Source: Bacillota bacterium (lineage in GTDB: Bacteria > Bacillota > Bacilli > Alicyclobacillales > SLC66). From it: DNA of 12,419 nucleotides. The DNA lies in assembly GCA_021821225.1 (NCBI GenBank), contig JAKACR010000056.1, positions 1-12,419 on the forward strand, written 5' to 3'. Under the pieces are notes generated by a model. The model searched no databases. It saw only the letters and a program-made list of their open reading frames with translations, and had not been told where the DNA came from. The position numbers were made by a program, and so were the translations under genes. This document shows positions 6,077-12,419 of this stretch, piece by piece (the stretch's first letter is position 1; every line of letters begins with the position of its first letter).

Positions 6077-6877
6077 GTGTATCGCAACTTTCGAAAATAC
6101 TGGGCGATATTTGTCGTGGCGCTGAAGAATCAATGGGCCTACATCCCGGAAACATTGCTGCGCAGCGTTTTCCTCGTCGTCATCATGTACGTGTTTGCAG
6201 AGCTTTGGTCAACCACCTATGAATCATCGGGCCACCGTGTGCTCGGCGGATACGATGTCCGGGCGGTGGTATGGTATCTGGTCGTCACCGAGGCCATCGT
6301 GATGGGAACGCCACGCTTGGTCAACACATTGTCTGAGGAAATCAAACACGGGGACATCGCTTATCGTCTGACCAAGCCGGTGAATTACGTGTTGTACAAC
6401 TACGCCCAGTATCTTGGGGAAGCCGCCGTGAGAATCGCTGCAAATCTGGTGATCGGAGGGGCGGTGGCATTTGCGTTTTTTGGCTTGCCTCCGACGACCT
6501 GGGCGTCGGGCGGGCTGTTTTTGATCACCGTCGCCATCGCTGTCACGATGCAGTTCACGTTGAACATGATCATTTCTCTGTCACTGTTTTGGATAGAAGA
6601 CGGCCGGGGACTCGACTTGATTTCGTCGCGCTTGGTGATGATTCTGGGCGGCATGATGATCCCGCTCCCCCTGTTTCCGGCGTGGTTGGCTGCTGTCTGT
6701 ACGTATTTGCCCTTTCAGGTCGTGGCGTATCTGCCCGCCAACACCCTGGTTGATCTTTCTGCCGAAAATGTCAGGCCGGATTTGCTTCGATCCGCCGTTT
6801 GGATCGGACTGTTTGCCGGACTGTGCTGGCTGCTGTACCGAAAGGGGGTACGGCAACTCCATGTTCAGGGCGGTTGA
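6077..6877 (+). CDS. ABC-2 family transporter permease (DUF990-like), first subunit
   Basis: This integral membrane protein of 266 residues has about six hydrophobic segments, including PETLLRSVFLVVIMYVFAEL (about 24-43), TEAIVMGTP and nearby residues, AANLVIGGAVAFAFFGL, GGLFLITVAIAVTMQFTLNM, LVMILGGMMIPLPLFPAW and a last one before the C-terminus. The pattern RLTKPVNYVLYNYAQYLGE after the second or third segment is typical of the DUF990 group, where a cytosolic loop couples to the ATPase. The start is GTG at 6077 with GGAGGTGG about 8 bases upstream. It overlaps the second permease gene by 17 bases, so the two are probably translationally coupled and assemble as a heterodimer with the ATPase upstream. 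Confidence 0.85.
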   Translation: MYRNFRKYWAIFVVALKNQWAYIPETLLRSVFLVVIMYVFAELWSTTYESSGHRVLGGYDVRAVVWYLVVTEAIVMGTPRLVNTLSEEIKHGDIAYRLTKPVNYVLYNYAQYLGEAAVRIAANLVIGGAVAFAFFGLPPTTWASGGLFLITVAIAVTMQFTLNMIISLSLFWIEDGRGLDLISSRLVMILGGMMIPLPLFPAWLAAVCTYLPFQVVAYLPANTLVDLSAENVRPDLLRSAVWIGLFAGLCWLLYRKGVRQLHVQGG

Positions 6878-7658
6878 TTCATGGAGACTAACAGCGGCGT
6901 ACTTTTGGTTCAACCTGCGCGGCAGTTACGCCTTTCGAACGAGTTTCTGGCTGCAACTGTGGAGCATGGCGTTCAGCGACGCCATCTGGGTCGCCTTTTG
7001 GGTGATTTATTTTGCCCGCTTTCCTGTCGTTCACGGCTGGCGACGCCATGACATTCTCTTTCTGTGGGGAGTGAGTGCGTTCTCATTCGGGGTGATGGAT
7101 GTTGTGTTTGGCAACGCCCTGCGGCTTGGGAGAATCATCGCGGAAGGGGAACTCGACATTTACCTGAGCAACCCGAAACCGCCCCTGTTTCACGCTCTGA
7201 TCAGCCGGCAAAATGTGGTGGGGTGGGGCGACATGCTGTTTGGGGCAGGCGTGTTGATGGGTTCCGTTCCGCCTGACCCCGTCCACTGGCTGCAAACCCT
7301 TGTTGCCGCGGCAGCCGCCGGGATGTTGCTGACTGGTTTCGTGGTGATGACCCAGTCTCTGGTGTTTTTCATCGGTGGCAGAGAGGGACTGGGCGGACAA
7401 CTGGCCGAGGTGTTCTTGGTCTTTTCGCATTATCCGTCCGCCATTTTCCACGGCTGGTTCATCCGCATACTGATTTTCGGGGTGATTCCGGCCGGTCTGA
7501 TCAATGCCCTGCCTCTCGTGGTGGTGGATTCGGTGCATCCATGGCTGCTCTGGGTGAGCCTCGGAGCCGGAACGATGGAAGTGTGGATCGCCCGTACCGT
7601 CTTTTACAAGGGGCTCAAGGTGTACACTTCCGGCAACCGCATTACGGTCAGAAGCTGA
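6861..7658 (+). CDS. ABC-2 family transporter permease (DUF990-like), second subunit
   Basis: This 265-residue membrane protein is a paralogue-like partner of the preceding permease. Hydrophobic segments appear at about residues 25-55 (FRTSFWLQLWSMAFSDAIWV), 65-85, 120-140, 145-170 (AAAAAGMLLTGFVVMTQSLV), 190-220 and 235-255. EGELDIYLSNPKPPLFHAL matches the loop RLTKPVNYVLYNY of the first permease in place and kind. I chose the ATG at 6861 because AAAGGGGG lies upstream and the longer frame from 6750 would read through the first permease gene. It is the last gene of the exporter operon. No clear terminator follows before the PaiB remnant. Confidence 0.85.
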   Translation: MFRAVDSWRLTAAYFWFNLRGSYAFRTSFWLQLWSMAFSDAIWVAFWVIYFARFPVVHGWRRHDILFLWGVSAFSFGVMDVVFGNALRLGRIIAEGELDIYLSNPKPPLFHALISRQNVVGWGDMLFGAGVLMGSVPPDPVHWLQTLVAAAAAGMLLTGFVVMTQSLVFFIGGREGLGGQLAEVFLVFSHYPSAIFHGWFIRILIFGVIPAGLINALPLVVVDSVHPWLLWVSLGAGTMEVWIARTVFYKGLKVYTSGNRITVRS

Positions 7659-7687
7659 ATTTTTAAATTTGTCGGCCACGACGATCT

Positions 7688-7948
7688 TCATATCGAAGCG
7701 CTCAACCGTTCCTGCATCAATTGTGCCAGACTCTGAGCGTCAGCCTCCCCGGATTTGCGCAGGTTTGCAATGACTCGCTGCTGAATTTCCGCCGACTTAT
7801 TCTGACTGAGCTTGGCTTTGCCTTCGATATTCGAGATGTCGATCCGAAACCCGACGACAGCCTTCATCCTCCCCAATCTCCCGGTATACCCGTTCACCGC
7901 GCTGGGCATATTGAACGTGGTCCCGCAGGAAATAATGCGGCGGGGCAC
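7688..7948 (-). pseudogene. C-terminal remnant of a PaiB-like FMN-binding regulator
   Basis: The frame encodes 86 residues from a GTG at 7948. From about 7891 down to the stop it reads like the end of PaiB-family FMN-binding negative transcriptional regulators: RMKAVVGFRIDISNIEGKAK, LSQNKS, then VIANLRKSGEADAQSLAQLM. Full-length proteins have about 200 residues. The FMN-binding N-terminal part, about 140 residues, is missing and is not found upstream, where the Gln-rich gene begins on the other strand. I see no good ribosome site. It is probably a truncated relic left at a rearrangement boundary. Confidence 0.7.
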
Positions 7949-7972
7949 ACCCGTGTTTCAGGAGGAATCAGC

Positions 7973-8242
7973 GTGCCGAATCAAAACCAGCAGGCGGCGC
8001 AACAGGCGCAGCAGGCCATTCAGCAGATCCAGCAGATTGCGCAGCAATTGCAACAGCAGGAACAGATGAACGCCCAGCAGGCGCAACAATGGCAGGCCGC
8101 GTCCAGCAGCCAGGCCGGAACCCCGCAGATGACCAACCAAATGCAGAGTTTTGCCCAAAAGGAGCAAAACGCCGCCCAGCAACTGCAGCAGATCCAACAG
8201 TTGGCGCAACAGCTTCAGCAGCAGGTGCAACAACTGCAATAG
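7973..8242 (+). CDS. Small glutamine-rich protein, family unknown
   Basis: This is an 89-residue protein from a GTG at 7973, preceded by AGGAGG at 7 bases. About half of its residues are Gln, in short heptad-like units such as QQIQQIAQQLQQQ and NAAQQLQQIQQLAQQLQQQ, suggesting a helical or coiled-coil rod. The middle (SSSQAGTPQMTNQM) is a less regular linker. There is no signal peptide or membrane segment. The stop TAG at 8240 lies in a 21-nt tandem repeat that carries the same in-frame TAG several times further on. I do not recognise the family. Gln-rich small proteins of spore formers are sometimes spore-coat associated, but nothing here shows that. Confidence 0.65.
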   Translation: MPNQNQQAAQQAQQAIQQIQQIAQQLQQQEQMNAQQAQQWQAASSSQAGTPQMTNQMQSFAQKEQNAAQQLQQIQQLAQQLQQQVQQLQ

Positions 8243-8335
8243 CAGGTGCAACAACTGCAATAGCAGGCGCAACAACTGCAATAGCAGGCGCAACAACTGC
8301 AATAGCAGGTACAGCGCGAGCTGCAGATTCAATAG
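8222..8335 (+). repeat. 21-bp tandem repeat with recurring in-frame TAG
   Basis: Four units of 21 bases (8222-8242, 8243-8263, 8264-8284, 8285-8305) differ only by T or C at one site; a diverged 30-base unit follows (8306-8335). In the frame of the Gln-rich gene each reads QVQQLQ or QAQQLQ followed by TAG. The last reads QVQRELQIQ and then TAG. The stops fall at 8240, 8261, 8282, 8303 and 8333, each one change away from a CAG glutamine codon. Confidence 0.9.
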
Positions 8336-8487
8336 CAGCGCGGTCAAATCAGCCTCAGACAGGACAACCCACGGTGGATTCTCCGGCTTTCACGAAGAAT
8401 TCGCCATGGGTTGTCTGCGGTTTGTCTTCGATGCTGCCAGATTTTCATGCTATCATGGATAGAAAAACACGTGAGGAGCTTACGAAG

Positions 8488-9156
8488 ATGACCCGTGAAC
8501 TGTGGAATACGGTCGACCGGTACATCGCCGGCCTGCTCGCGCCCTCCGATCCAGCGCTGGACGCAGCGCTCAAGACGAGCGCGAACGCCGGTCTGCCGGC
8601 CATCAGCGTTTCCCCGAATCAGGGCAAACTGTTACAACTGCTGGCTAAGCTCCGGGGGGCGCGCAACATCCTGGAGATCGGCGCCCTGGGCGGTTACAGC
8701 ACAATCTGGCTGGCGCGAGCGCTGCCCGCCGGCGGACGCCTGACCACGCTGGAGGTCAACCCTAAGCACGCCGAGATCGCGCTGGCAAATGTGGCGCAAG
8801 CCGGATTGAGCCAGTCCGTCGAACTGCGGCTCGGACCGGCGCTCGAAACGCTGCCGCAACTCGCCGCCGAGAAGCGCGGCCCATTTGACCTGATTTTCAT
8901 TGATGCCGACAAACCGAACATTCCGGACTACTTCGCATGGGCGCTTCGTCTCTCTGAACCTGGCACGCTCATCATCATCGACAACGTCGTGCGCAACGGA
9001 GAGGTCGTCGACGCCGCAAACCACGACGCGGGCATTCAGGGAGTGCGTCGCCTGTACGAGTTGCTGGCCGCCGAACCGCGGGTGAGCGCCACAGCCATCC
9101 AGACCGTCGGCAGCAAAGGTTATGACGGCTTCGCCATGGCCGTCGTCACAGAATGA
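8488..9156 (+). CDS. SAM-dependent O-methyltransferase (family 3, catechol/caffeoyl-CoA type)
   Basis: This 222-residue cytosolic enzyme transfers a methyl group from S-adenosylmethionine to a hydroxyl, usually of a catechol-like acceptor and with a divalent metal. The SAM-binding glycine loop EIGALGGYS is at residues 63-71, acidic Glu89 (TLEVNP) would bind the ribose, and metal ligands are Asp139 (FIDADK) and Asp165-Asn166 (IIIDNVV). Length and motif order match the family (COG4122). I chose the ATG at 8488 because GAGGAG lies 9 bases upstream. The frame is open much further left, but there it reads through the tandem repeat as AGATTAI units. No neighbour indicates the acceptor. Confidence 0.93.
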   Translation: MTRELWNTVDRYIAGLLAPSDPALDAALKTSANAGLPAISVSPNQGKLLQLLAKLRGARNILEIGALGGYSTIWLARALPAGGRLTTLEVNPKHAEIALANVAQAGLSQSVELRLGPALETLPQLAAEKRGPFDLIFIDADKPNIPDYFAWALRLSEPGTLIIIDNVVRNGEVVDAANHDAGIQGVRRLYELLAAEPRVSATAIQTVGSKGYDGFAMAVVTE

Positions 9157-9244
9157 CGGGATCACGTCAAAGACAGCGCATGGTTCAGAAAACACTAGTA
9201 TTTTTTCAGCCAATACAGTAGAATAACGGCAATCGACAAGTCAA

Positions 9245-9325
9245 GCGATAACGGCAAACCCGTTGAAAAATGGGGACGCAAAGTTACAGACCTAAGGCCG
9301 ATGGCTATGGTGGCTGGACCGCCGA
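9245..9325 (+). promoter_or_regulatory. Cyclic di-GMP-I (GEMM-I) riboswitch
   Basis: The conserved aptamer core is present in order: GGCAAACC (9253-9260), a short hairpin capped by GAAAAA, GGGACGCAAAG (9273-9283), ACCTAAGG (9290-9297), and the 3' side GGTGGCTGGACCGCCGA (9309-9325). This matches the GEMM-I consensus closely, including the tetraloop-type cap and receptor. The expression platform is about 60 bases up to the ATG at 9386. It contains a T-run (9335-9340) and a stem CTTGC with GCAAG that would involve the ribosome site AAGGAG. Whether binding turns the genes on or off cannot be told. Confidence 0.9.
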
Positions 9326-9385
9326 AAGGGCTTGTTTTTTGCGTCCGCAGGACTTGCGAAATCATTTGGGAGGTGCAAGGAGCGT

Positions 9386-10171
9386 ATGCTCAAAAAAAGT
9401 ATAGCCGTGCTGGGGGGAACCCTTGTACTGGCCGTCGCAAGCGCCACAGCCTTTGCGGACACCCCGGCGACCGTCGCTTCAGGAGCGGCTGTCGCGCGGG
9501 CGGATCAGGCGGTCCAGGCGGCAAAACAGGTCGAACAGACAGAGGAAGCCGCTTATCAGACACTTCTTCAGCGCGCGGAATCCGTGTTGTCCGGATTCGC
9601 CAATTCCGAATATGGGGCTTTATCCCACTCCCTTAAACAGGGGATCCCCGCCCTGCAGGCGGACCTTACAGAGTTAGCCGCCGCCACGACAGTTGTCCAG
9701 GCAAAAACTGTGTTGAACCAATTGGGAATAGACGTGGAGAAACTGAAGGAATCGCTCAATCACCCGGCAACCCAGGACAGCGGAATTAAGGAACAGCTGA
9801 ACTCACTGAAGAATGCCGTGACGGCAAGCGGACCTTCCATAAAGAAATTTGCGGCGAATGTGGCCGCGCGAATCTCCGGCATCCAATCCGAGATAACTTC
9901 ACTGCCCGCGGCGGCCACGAAAGGGCAGGTCAAGCAGTTGGTGAAGAATACGGAGAAACTCGGAGAAGCAGTCAGCACGTTGGAACATAAATTTGCAAAA
10001 TGGGATGGAAAAATAAATTATGAATTGAATCGCTTACCTTCCAGTCCGCAAAGCGGCGGCTCCGCCACGCCACCGAGTCCGCCGTCGGCGCCATCCGCCA
10101 ACCATGGATCAGGCGGCAACTCATCCGGTTCGACGAATGCACAGCCGCCGGCGCCGCCTTCAGCACCCTAA
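9386..10171 (+). CDS. Secreted helical protein with Pro/Ser-rich tail under a c-di-GMP riboswitch
   Basis: The 261-residue product has a signal peptide (LKKSIAVLGGTLVLAVASAT, cleavage after AFA near residue 24). The mature part, to about residue 215, is Ala/Lys/Gln-rich and probably helical or coiled coil (VQAAKQVEQTEEAAYQTLLQ). The last 45 residues are low-complexity Pro, Ser, Gly and Asn (ATPPSPPSAPSANHG), as in surface or matrix linkers. The start ATG at 9386 has AAGGAG only 3 bases upstream and GGGAGG at 12 bases; the signal peptide begins there. I do not recognise a named family. The riboswitch upstream suggests a role in attachment, matrix or motility change. No sortase motif or membrane anchor was seen. 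Confidence 0.8.
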   Translation: MLKKSIAVLGGTLVLAVASATAFADTPATVASGAAVARADQAVQAAKQVEQTEEAAYQTLLQRAESVLSGFANSEYGALSHSLKQGIPALQADLTELAAATTVVQAKTVLNQLGIDVEKLKESLNHPATQDSGIKEQLNSLKNAVTASGPSIKKFAANVAARISGIQSEITSLPAAATKGQVKQLVKNTEKLGEAVSTLEHKFAKWDGKINYELNRLPSSPQSGGSATPPSPPSAPSANHGSGGNSSGSTNAQPPAPPSAP

Positions 10172-10183
10172 TACAGCGTGTCT

Positions 10184-10197
10184 GACAACCTCTAAAA
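10184..10197 (+). repeat. Solo terminus of the dispersed palindromic element
   Basis: GACAACCTCTAAAA is identical to 4909-4922, the downstream end of the element in front of the ABC exporter. It lies between the two secreted-protein genes, just before a ribosome site, in the same orientation relative to the downstream gene. No palindromic body is visible next to it, and 14 bases could in part be chance. Confidence 0.45.
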
Positions 10198-10217
10198 ATA
10201 CTCGGGAGGAAACGACG

Positions 10218-10889
10218 ATGAAAGCAAGCATCCGATTGATCGCCGCGTCAATCGCGACCACGGTGGGCTTGATTGGCTTCACCTCCGCCGCCGCGTTTGC
10301 GGATGATGGCGGAAACGGCGGGGCGTGGGGCAGTTGGAGTTACGGCAGGAGTCACGATCATCACGGCCGATTCCCCACCCTTCCCCCACTGTTGAGGCAA
10401 ACAGGTCGGACCACCGTCACATTGTCACCCGGTTGGAATCTGGTGGACCAGAGTGTGCTTGACACGCTCGAATCGCGCGGACAACAAGTGTACAGCGATT
10501 ACTGGAACGGACAGGGCTACCAGTCTTCTGCCAACCGCAAAGCTGACGGCATCTGGGTATACGTGCAAAGGGGCATTACCGTGCCAATGCGGTCCCCCTC
10601 CGCGTCGAGCGAGACGATCACGGTGGCCGCGAATTCATGGGGGATGATCGGCAATCCCTACGGCGCCCCTCTGCCTGTCACGCTCCAGAAAGGCGATGCG
10701 GCCTATACCTACAACCCCGCGACAGGCCAGTACAGCCAGGCGTTCACAGGTACTATCACGCTGCAGCCCGGACAGGGGGCATGGCTGTTCTCCGCCGCAG
10801 GCGGATCGTACACGGTGGGAATCCAACCGCCGACGCCGCCGGGAGGCTCCACCGTGACAGGCAGTGTATACGGGAACAGCACAACATGA
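10218..10889 (+). CDS. Secreted protein with a GWNLV/IGNPYG-type beta domain
   Basis: The 223-residue product has a signal peptide ending SAAAFA (about residues 1-28), much like that of the gene before it. After a Gly/His-rich stretch (about 29-55) comes a beta-rich domain with LSPGWNLVDQSVL, ADGIWVYVQRGI, NSWGMIGNPYGAPLPV, YTYNPATGQY and LQPGQGAWLFS. Such repeated aromatic/Gly signatures occur in extracellular or cell-surface domains of many bacteria; the ligand is unknown. ATG at 10218 has GGGAGGA 8 bases upstream. It lies 46 bases after the previous gene and is probably cotranscribed under the same c-di-GMP riboswitch. Confidence 0.8.
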   Translation: MKASIRLIAASIATTVGLIGFTSAAAFADDGGNGGAWGSWSYGRSHDHHGRFPTLPPLLRQTGRTTVTLSPGWNLVDQSVLDTLESRGQQVYSDYWNGQGYQSSANRKADGIWVYVQRGITVPMRSPSASSETITVAANSWGMIGNPYGAPLPVTLQKGDAAYTYNPATGQYSQAFTGTITLQPGQGAWLFSAAGGSYTVGIQPPTPPGGSTVTGSVYGNSTT

Positions 10890-11749
10890 GAGATTAAAGG
10901 GAATCTTCTATTCCCGGCGCGCAGATCCCCCGTTCGCGTGTGGGACGGGGGATCTGCGCGCAGTCCGTACGCCTCCACGGCGTCCGGAATGCGGCCGATC
11001 TGCCGATCCATGGCCGTGACCGCGGCAAAGTACCCCTTCAGGTGTTCCCGCGGCTCTGCACGCACAGAGGCAGGCACTGTGCTCGGCAATTCCCAGGAAT
11101 GAGGCGGCTCCTGCGGACAGGACGAGAACGGGCAATCATCATACGAGGCGACGATATCCAGCGGGTGTTCATTCAGCCAGGGACTGTGCGGGGCGGTGTA
11201 GTGCACACTCAGATAAAAAGGACGACGATCCGTCTCCTGCGCCCGCTTTGCCAGCACAGACAGCGCGTCGTCCGTGATGGCTTCCGTGATGTAGCCCGCT
11301 TCGGACACGAAATCTCCCTCCCGGACCATCGGCGCCCCGTGATAGGAGCCTCCGCCGCGCTGGTGAACGTACCAATGCGAAAAACTCTTCTGCGGACGCC
11401 GACTGTCGCCGAGGTGCCATTTCCCGCTGATGGAGCAATCGTATCCGCCCTCGTGCAGAACGTCTGTGTACCCGCGCAACTCTTTCAGGTACTCGATGGC
11501 GTCGGATCCGATGTTGCCGCCGCGAATCCAGTCGTGCACGCCGTGCTGGGACGGAATCCGGCCGGTCAGCAGGGAGGCGCGGGCCGGCGAACAGACGGGA
11601 GAAGTGCAGAAAAAGTTTGTAAAGCGCATGCCTGACGCTGCGAGACGGTCCAGATTGGGAGTGCGGATTTCAGCATTGCCGGAGCATCCCATGGCCCATT
11701 CGCCCTGGTCGTCCGACAGAATGACGATGATATGAAGGGGATCCCTCAT
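10709..11749 (-). CDS. Sulfatase, truncated at its 3' end
   Basis: The N-terminal 263 residues are a clear sulfatase-family hydrolase: metal-binding Asp13 and Asp14 (LSDDQGEW), the formylglycine motif CSPAR with Cys53, TGRIPSQHG, GKWHLG (Lys110, His112), and APHSPW. A full-length enzyme has about 450-500 residues. Here homology stops after AVEAYGL at about 10961, before the expected second metal-binding SDNG/SDHG segment and C-terminal domain. The rest of the frame reads through the palindrome and antisense into the secreted-protein gene, with no homology. The start ATG at 11749 has an excellent AAGGAGG 8 bases upstream. The product is probably inactive. Relatives remove sulfate esters from sugars or aromatic compounds. 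Confidence 0.85.
   Translation of the reverse strand: MRDPLHIIVILSDDQGEWAMGCSGNAEIRTPNLDRLAASGMRFTNFFCTSPVCSPARASLLTGRIPSQHGVHDWIRGGNIGSDAIEYLKELRGYTDVLHEGGYDCSISGKWHLGDSRRPQKSFSHWYVHQRGGGSYHGAPMVREGDFVSEAGYITEAITDDALSVLAKRAQETDRRPFYLSVHYTAPHSPWLNEHPLDIVASYDDCPFSSCPQEPPHSWELPSTVPASVRAEPREHLKGYFAAVTAMDRQIGRIPDAVEAYGLRADPPSHTRTGDLRAGNRRFPLISHVVLFPYTLPVTVEPPGGVGGWIPTVYDPPAAENSHAPCPGCSVIVPVNAWLYWPVAGL
10899..10961. repeat. Perfect 17-bp palindrome plus a small hairpin at the sulfatase breakpoint
   Basis: Arms 10917-10933 and 10945-10961 are perfectly complementary over 17 bp around an 11-base loop. A smaller hairpin, GGGAAT with ATTCCC, lies just to the left (about 10899-10915). On the minus strand that one is followed by TTTAATCT and could terminate weakly. 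The large stem has no T-run on either side, so it is not a standard terminator. Sulfatase homology ends at its right edge. Confidence 0.75.
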
Positions 11750-11780
11750 GGAATTAACCTCCTTTATTTATCGTGGTGGG

Positions 11781-11809
11781 GGTATCGATGATAAAGAAAT
11801 CATCATACC
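11781..11809. promoter_or_regulatory. Inverted repeat upstream of the truncated sulfatase
   Basis: GGTATcGATGAT (11781-11792) and ATCATCATACC (11799-11809) pair over 11 bp with one bulged C and a 6-base loop. It lies about 30 bases upstream of the start codon at 11749, in the 153-bp gap between the two sulfatase genes. It may be an operator or an mRNA hairpin; no T-run follows. Confidence 0.4.
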
Positions 11810-11902
11810 GAATCATCTCTGCCATCGACGAGTTTCGAGCTTGTGTTCAGAGCATGGTTTCATGAATGGATGGAAGTCTATTGGTAAACAGTGCCGGCCT
11901 TG

Positions 11903-12419
11903 CTACTCCAGTCCGAAGCGCGCGTAGAGTTCCTGCGGCGCCTCCAATTCCCCGAGCGCGCGTTGCAGCAGTCCGCGCATCCGCGCTTCGAGTTCCGCAT
12001 CCTTGCCGACGAGGTTGTCGTCCTGCCAGGCGTCGCACTCTGTGTCAAACAGCATCGGTTCCCGTTCCGGTCCACGCATGTGGGCAGGGTAGCGCCAAAC
12101 GGTCGCATCCGTATACGGAAGGAAACGGCCCGCCTCCGGATTCTCCGGCACTTTCGCCGGCGAAAACCAGTTGCCCGCATTCATGAACATCGACGAATAC
12201 AGGTAGAGCGGCCTGTCAGGCAATGCGCCGAGGTGATAGGTGTAATGGCCGTCCGTCACATTGAGCGACCGTCCGAAATAACCGTAGATCGCCCACTCGC
12301 GCACCGTGTCCACCTTTCCGCGCAGCAGCGGCAGCAGACTCCGTCCGTGCCGCGCATCCGCGTCTCCCGCGCCCACCGCGTCCACCATCGTGGCGTACAG
12401 ATCGACGGCGGATGTCAAC
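11903..12419 (-). CDS. C-terminal part of a second sulfatase
   Basis: The frame is open to the right edge, so the N-terminus with the active site lies outside the window; about 172 residues are visible, ending at TAG 11903-11905. The visible part starts in the typical LTSAVDLYATMVDAVGA segment that follows the catalytic domain. HGRSLLPLLRG, the C-terminal subdomain (YGYFGRSLNVTDGHYTYHL) and PMLFDTECDAWQDDNL come next, all usual for arylsulfatase or choline-sulfatase-like enzymes. It is upstream of, and on the same strand as, the truncated sulfatase, 153 bases away, suggesting a tandem sulfatase cluster. Its own C-terminus appears complete. Confidence 0.85.
   Translation of the reverse strand, partial: LTSAVDLYATMVDAVGAGDADARHGRSLLPLLRGKVDTVREWAIYGYFGRSLNVTDGHYTYHLGALPDRPLYLYSSMFMNAGNWFSPAKVPENPEAGRFLPYTDATVWRYPAHMRGPEREPMLFDTECDAWQDDNLVGKDAELEARMRGLLQRALGELEAPQELYARFGLE

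Noticed and set aside
8222..8335. CRISPR-like repeat array
   Set aside because: Units are contiguous 21-mers with no spacers; it is a coding-derived tandem repeat.
7958..8347. 129-codon Leu-rich open frame on the minus strand
   Set aside because: It is the antisense of the CAG/CAA-rich Gln gene and its repeat; poly-Gln codons read backwards give Leu. No ribosome site or homology.
8089..8487. N-terminal extension of the O-methyltransferase with AGATTAI repeats
   Set aside because: It is the tandem repeat read in the wrong frame. GAGGAG sits correctly before the ATG at 8488, where the methyltransferase fold begins.
10917..10961. Intrinsic terminator for the secreted-protein operon
   Set aside because: The stem is very strong but no T-run follows on either strand.

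Overview
The window looks like chromosomal DNA from a member of the Bacillota, Bacilli-type, with moderately high GC; an Alicyclobacillaceae-like thermo- or acidophile would fit. This is inference from the strong AAGGAGG-type ribosome sites, the frequent GTG starts, TTGACA/TATAAT promoters, a NAD-dependent mannitol-1-phosphate dehydrogenase and a PaiB remnant. No rRNA, tRNA, CRISPR array, transposase or phage gene was seen.

Layout. 1-288 is the C-terminus of a probable sugar ABC transporter binding protein. It converges on a minus-strand block: aldo/keto reductase (302-1282), mannitol-1-phosphate 5-dehydrogenase mtlD (1423-2598), a HAD-IA phosphatase (2833-3501) and a secreted propeller-like protein that appears doubly frameshifted (3826-4440). 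On the plus strand a consensus promoter (4630-4657), a structured leader and a strong intrinsic terminator (4919-4973) precede a three-gene ABC-2 exporter (5012-7658). Then come an opposite-strand PaiB remnant, a small Gln-rich gene ending in a tandem repeat with recurring in-frame TAG, and an O-methyltransferase (8488-9156). A c-di-GMP-I riboswitch (about 9245-9325) heads two secreted-protein genes (9386-10171, 10218-10889). The right end holds two minus-strand sulfatase genes: one 3'-truncated at a perfect 17-bp palindrome, the other running off the window.

Most unusual observation. Two long palindromic elements, upstream of mtlD (2625-2824) and upstream of the ABC exporter (about 4757-4922), are diverged copies of one family. 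They share the terminal sequence (consensus CCCCTTTTTGAACAACCTC) and a nested hairpin whose pairing is kept although the paired bases differ. Both have the same orientation relative to the gene downstream. At mtlD the terminal repeat can also pair perfectly with the Shine-Dalgarno sequence. At the exporter the element lies between promoter and terminator. Termini alone recur at 1404-1422 and 10184-10197. This may be a mobile MITE-like repeat, a cis-regulatory RNA, or a repeat recruited as one.

The minus-strand genes suggest carbohydrate and polyol handling (sugar uptake, sugar-phosphate redox, phosphatase, sulfatases). The riboswitch pair suggests c-di-GMP control of cell-surface or matrix proteins.
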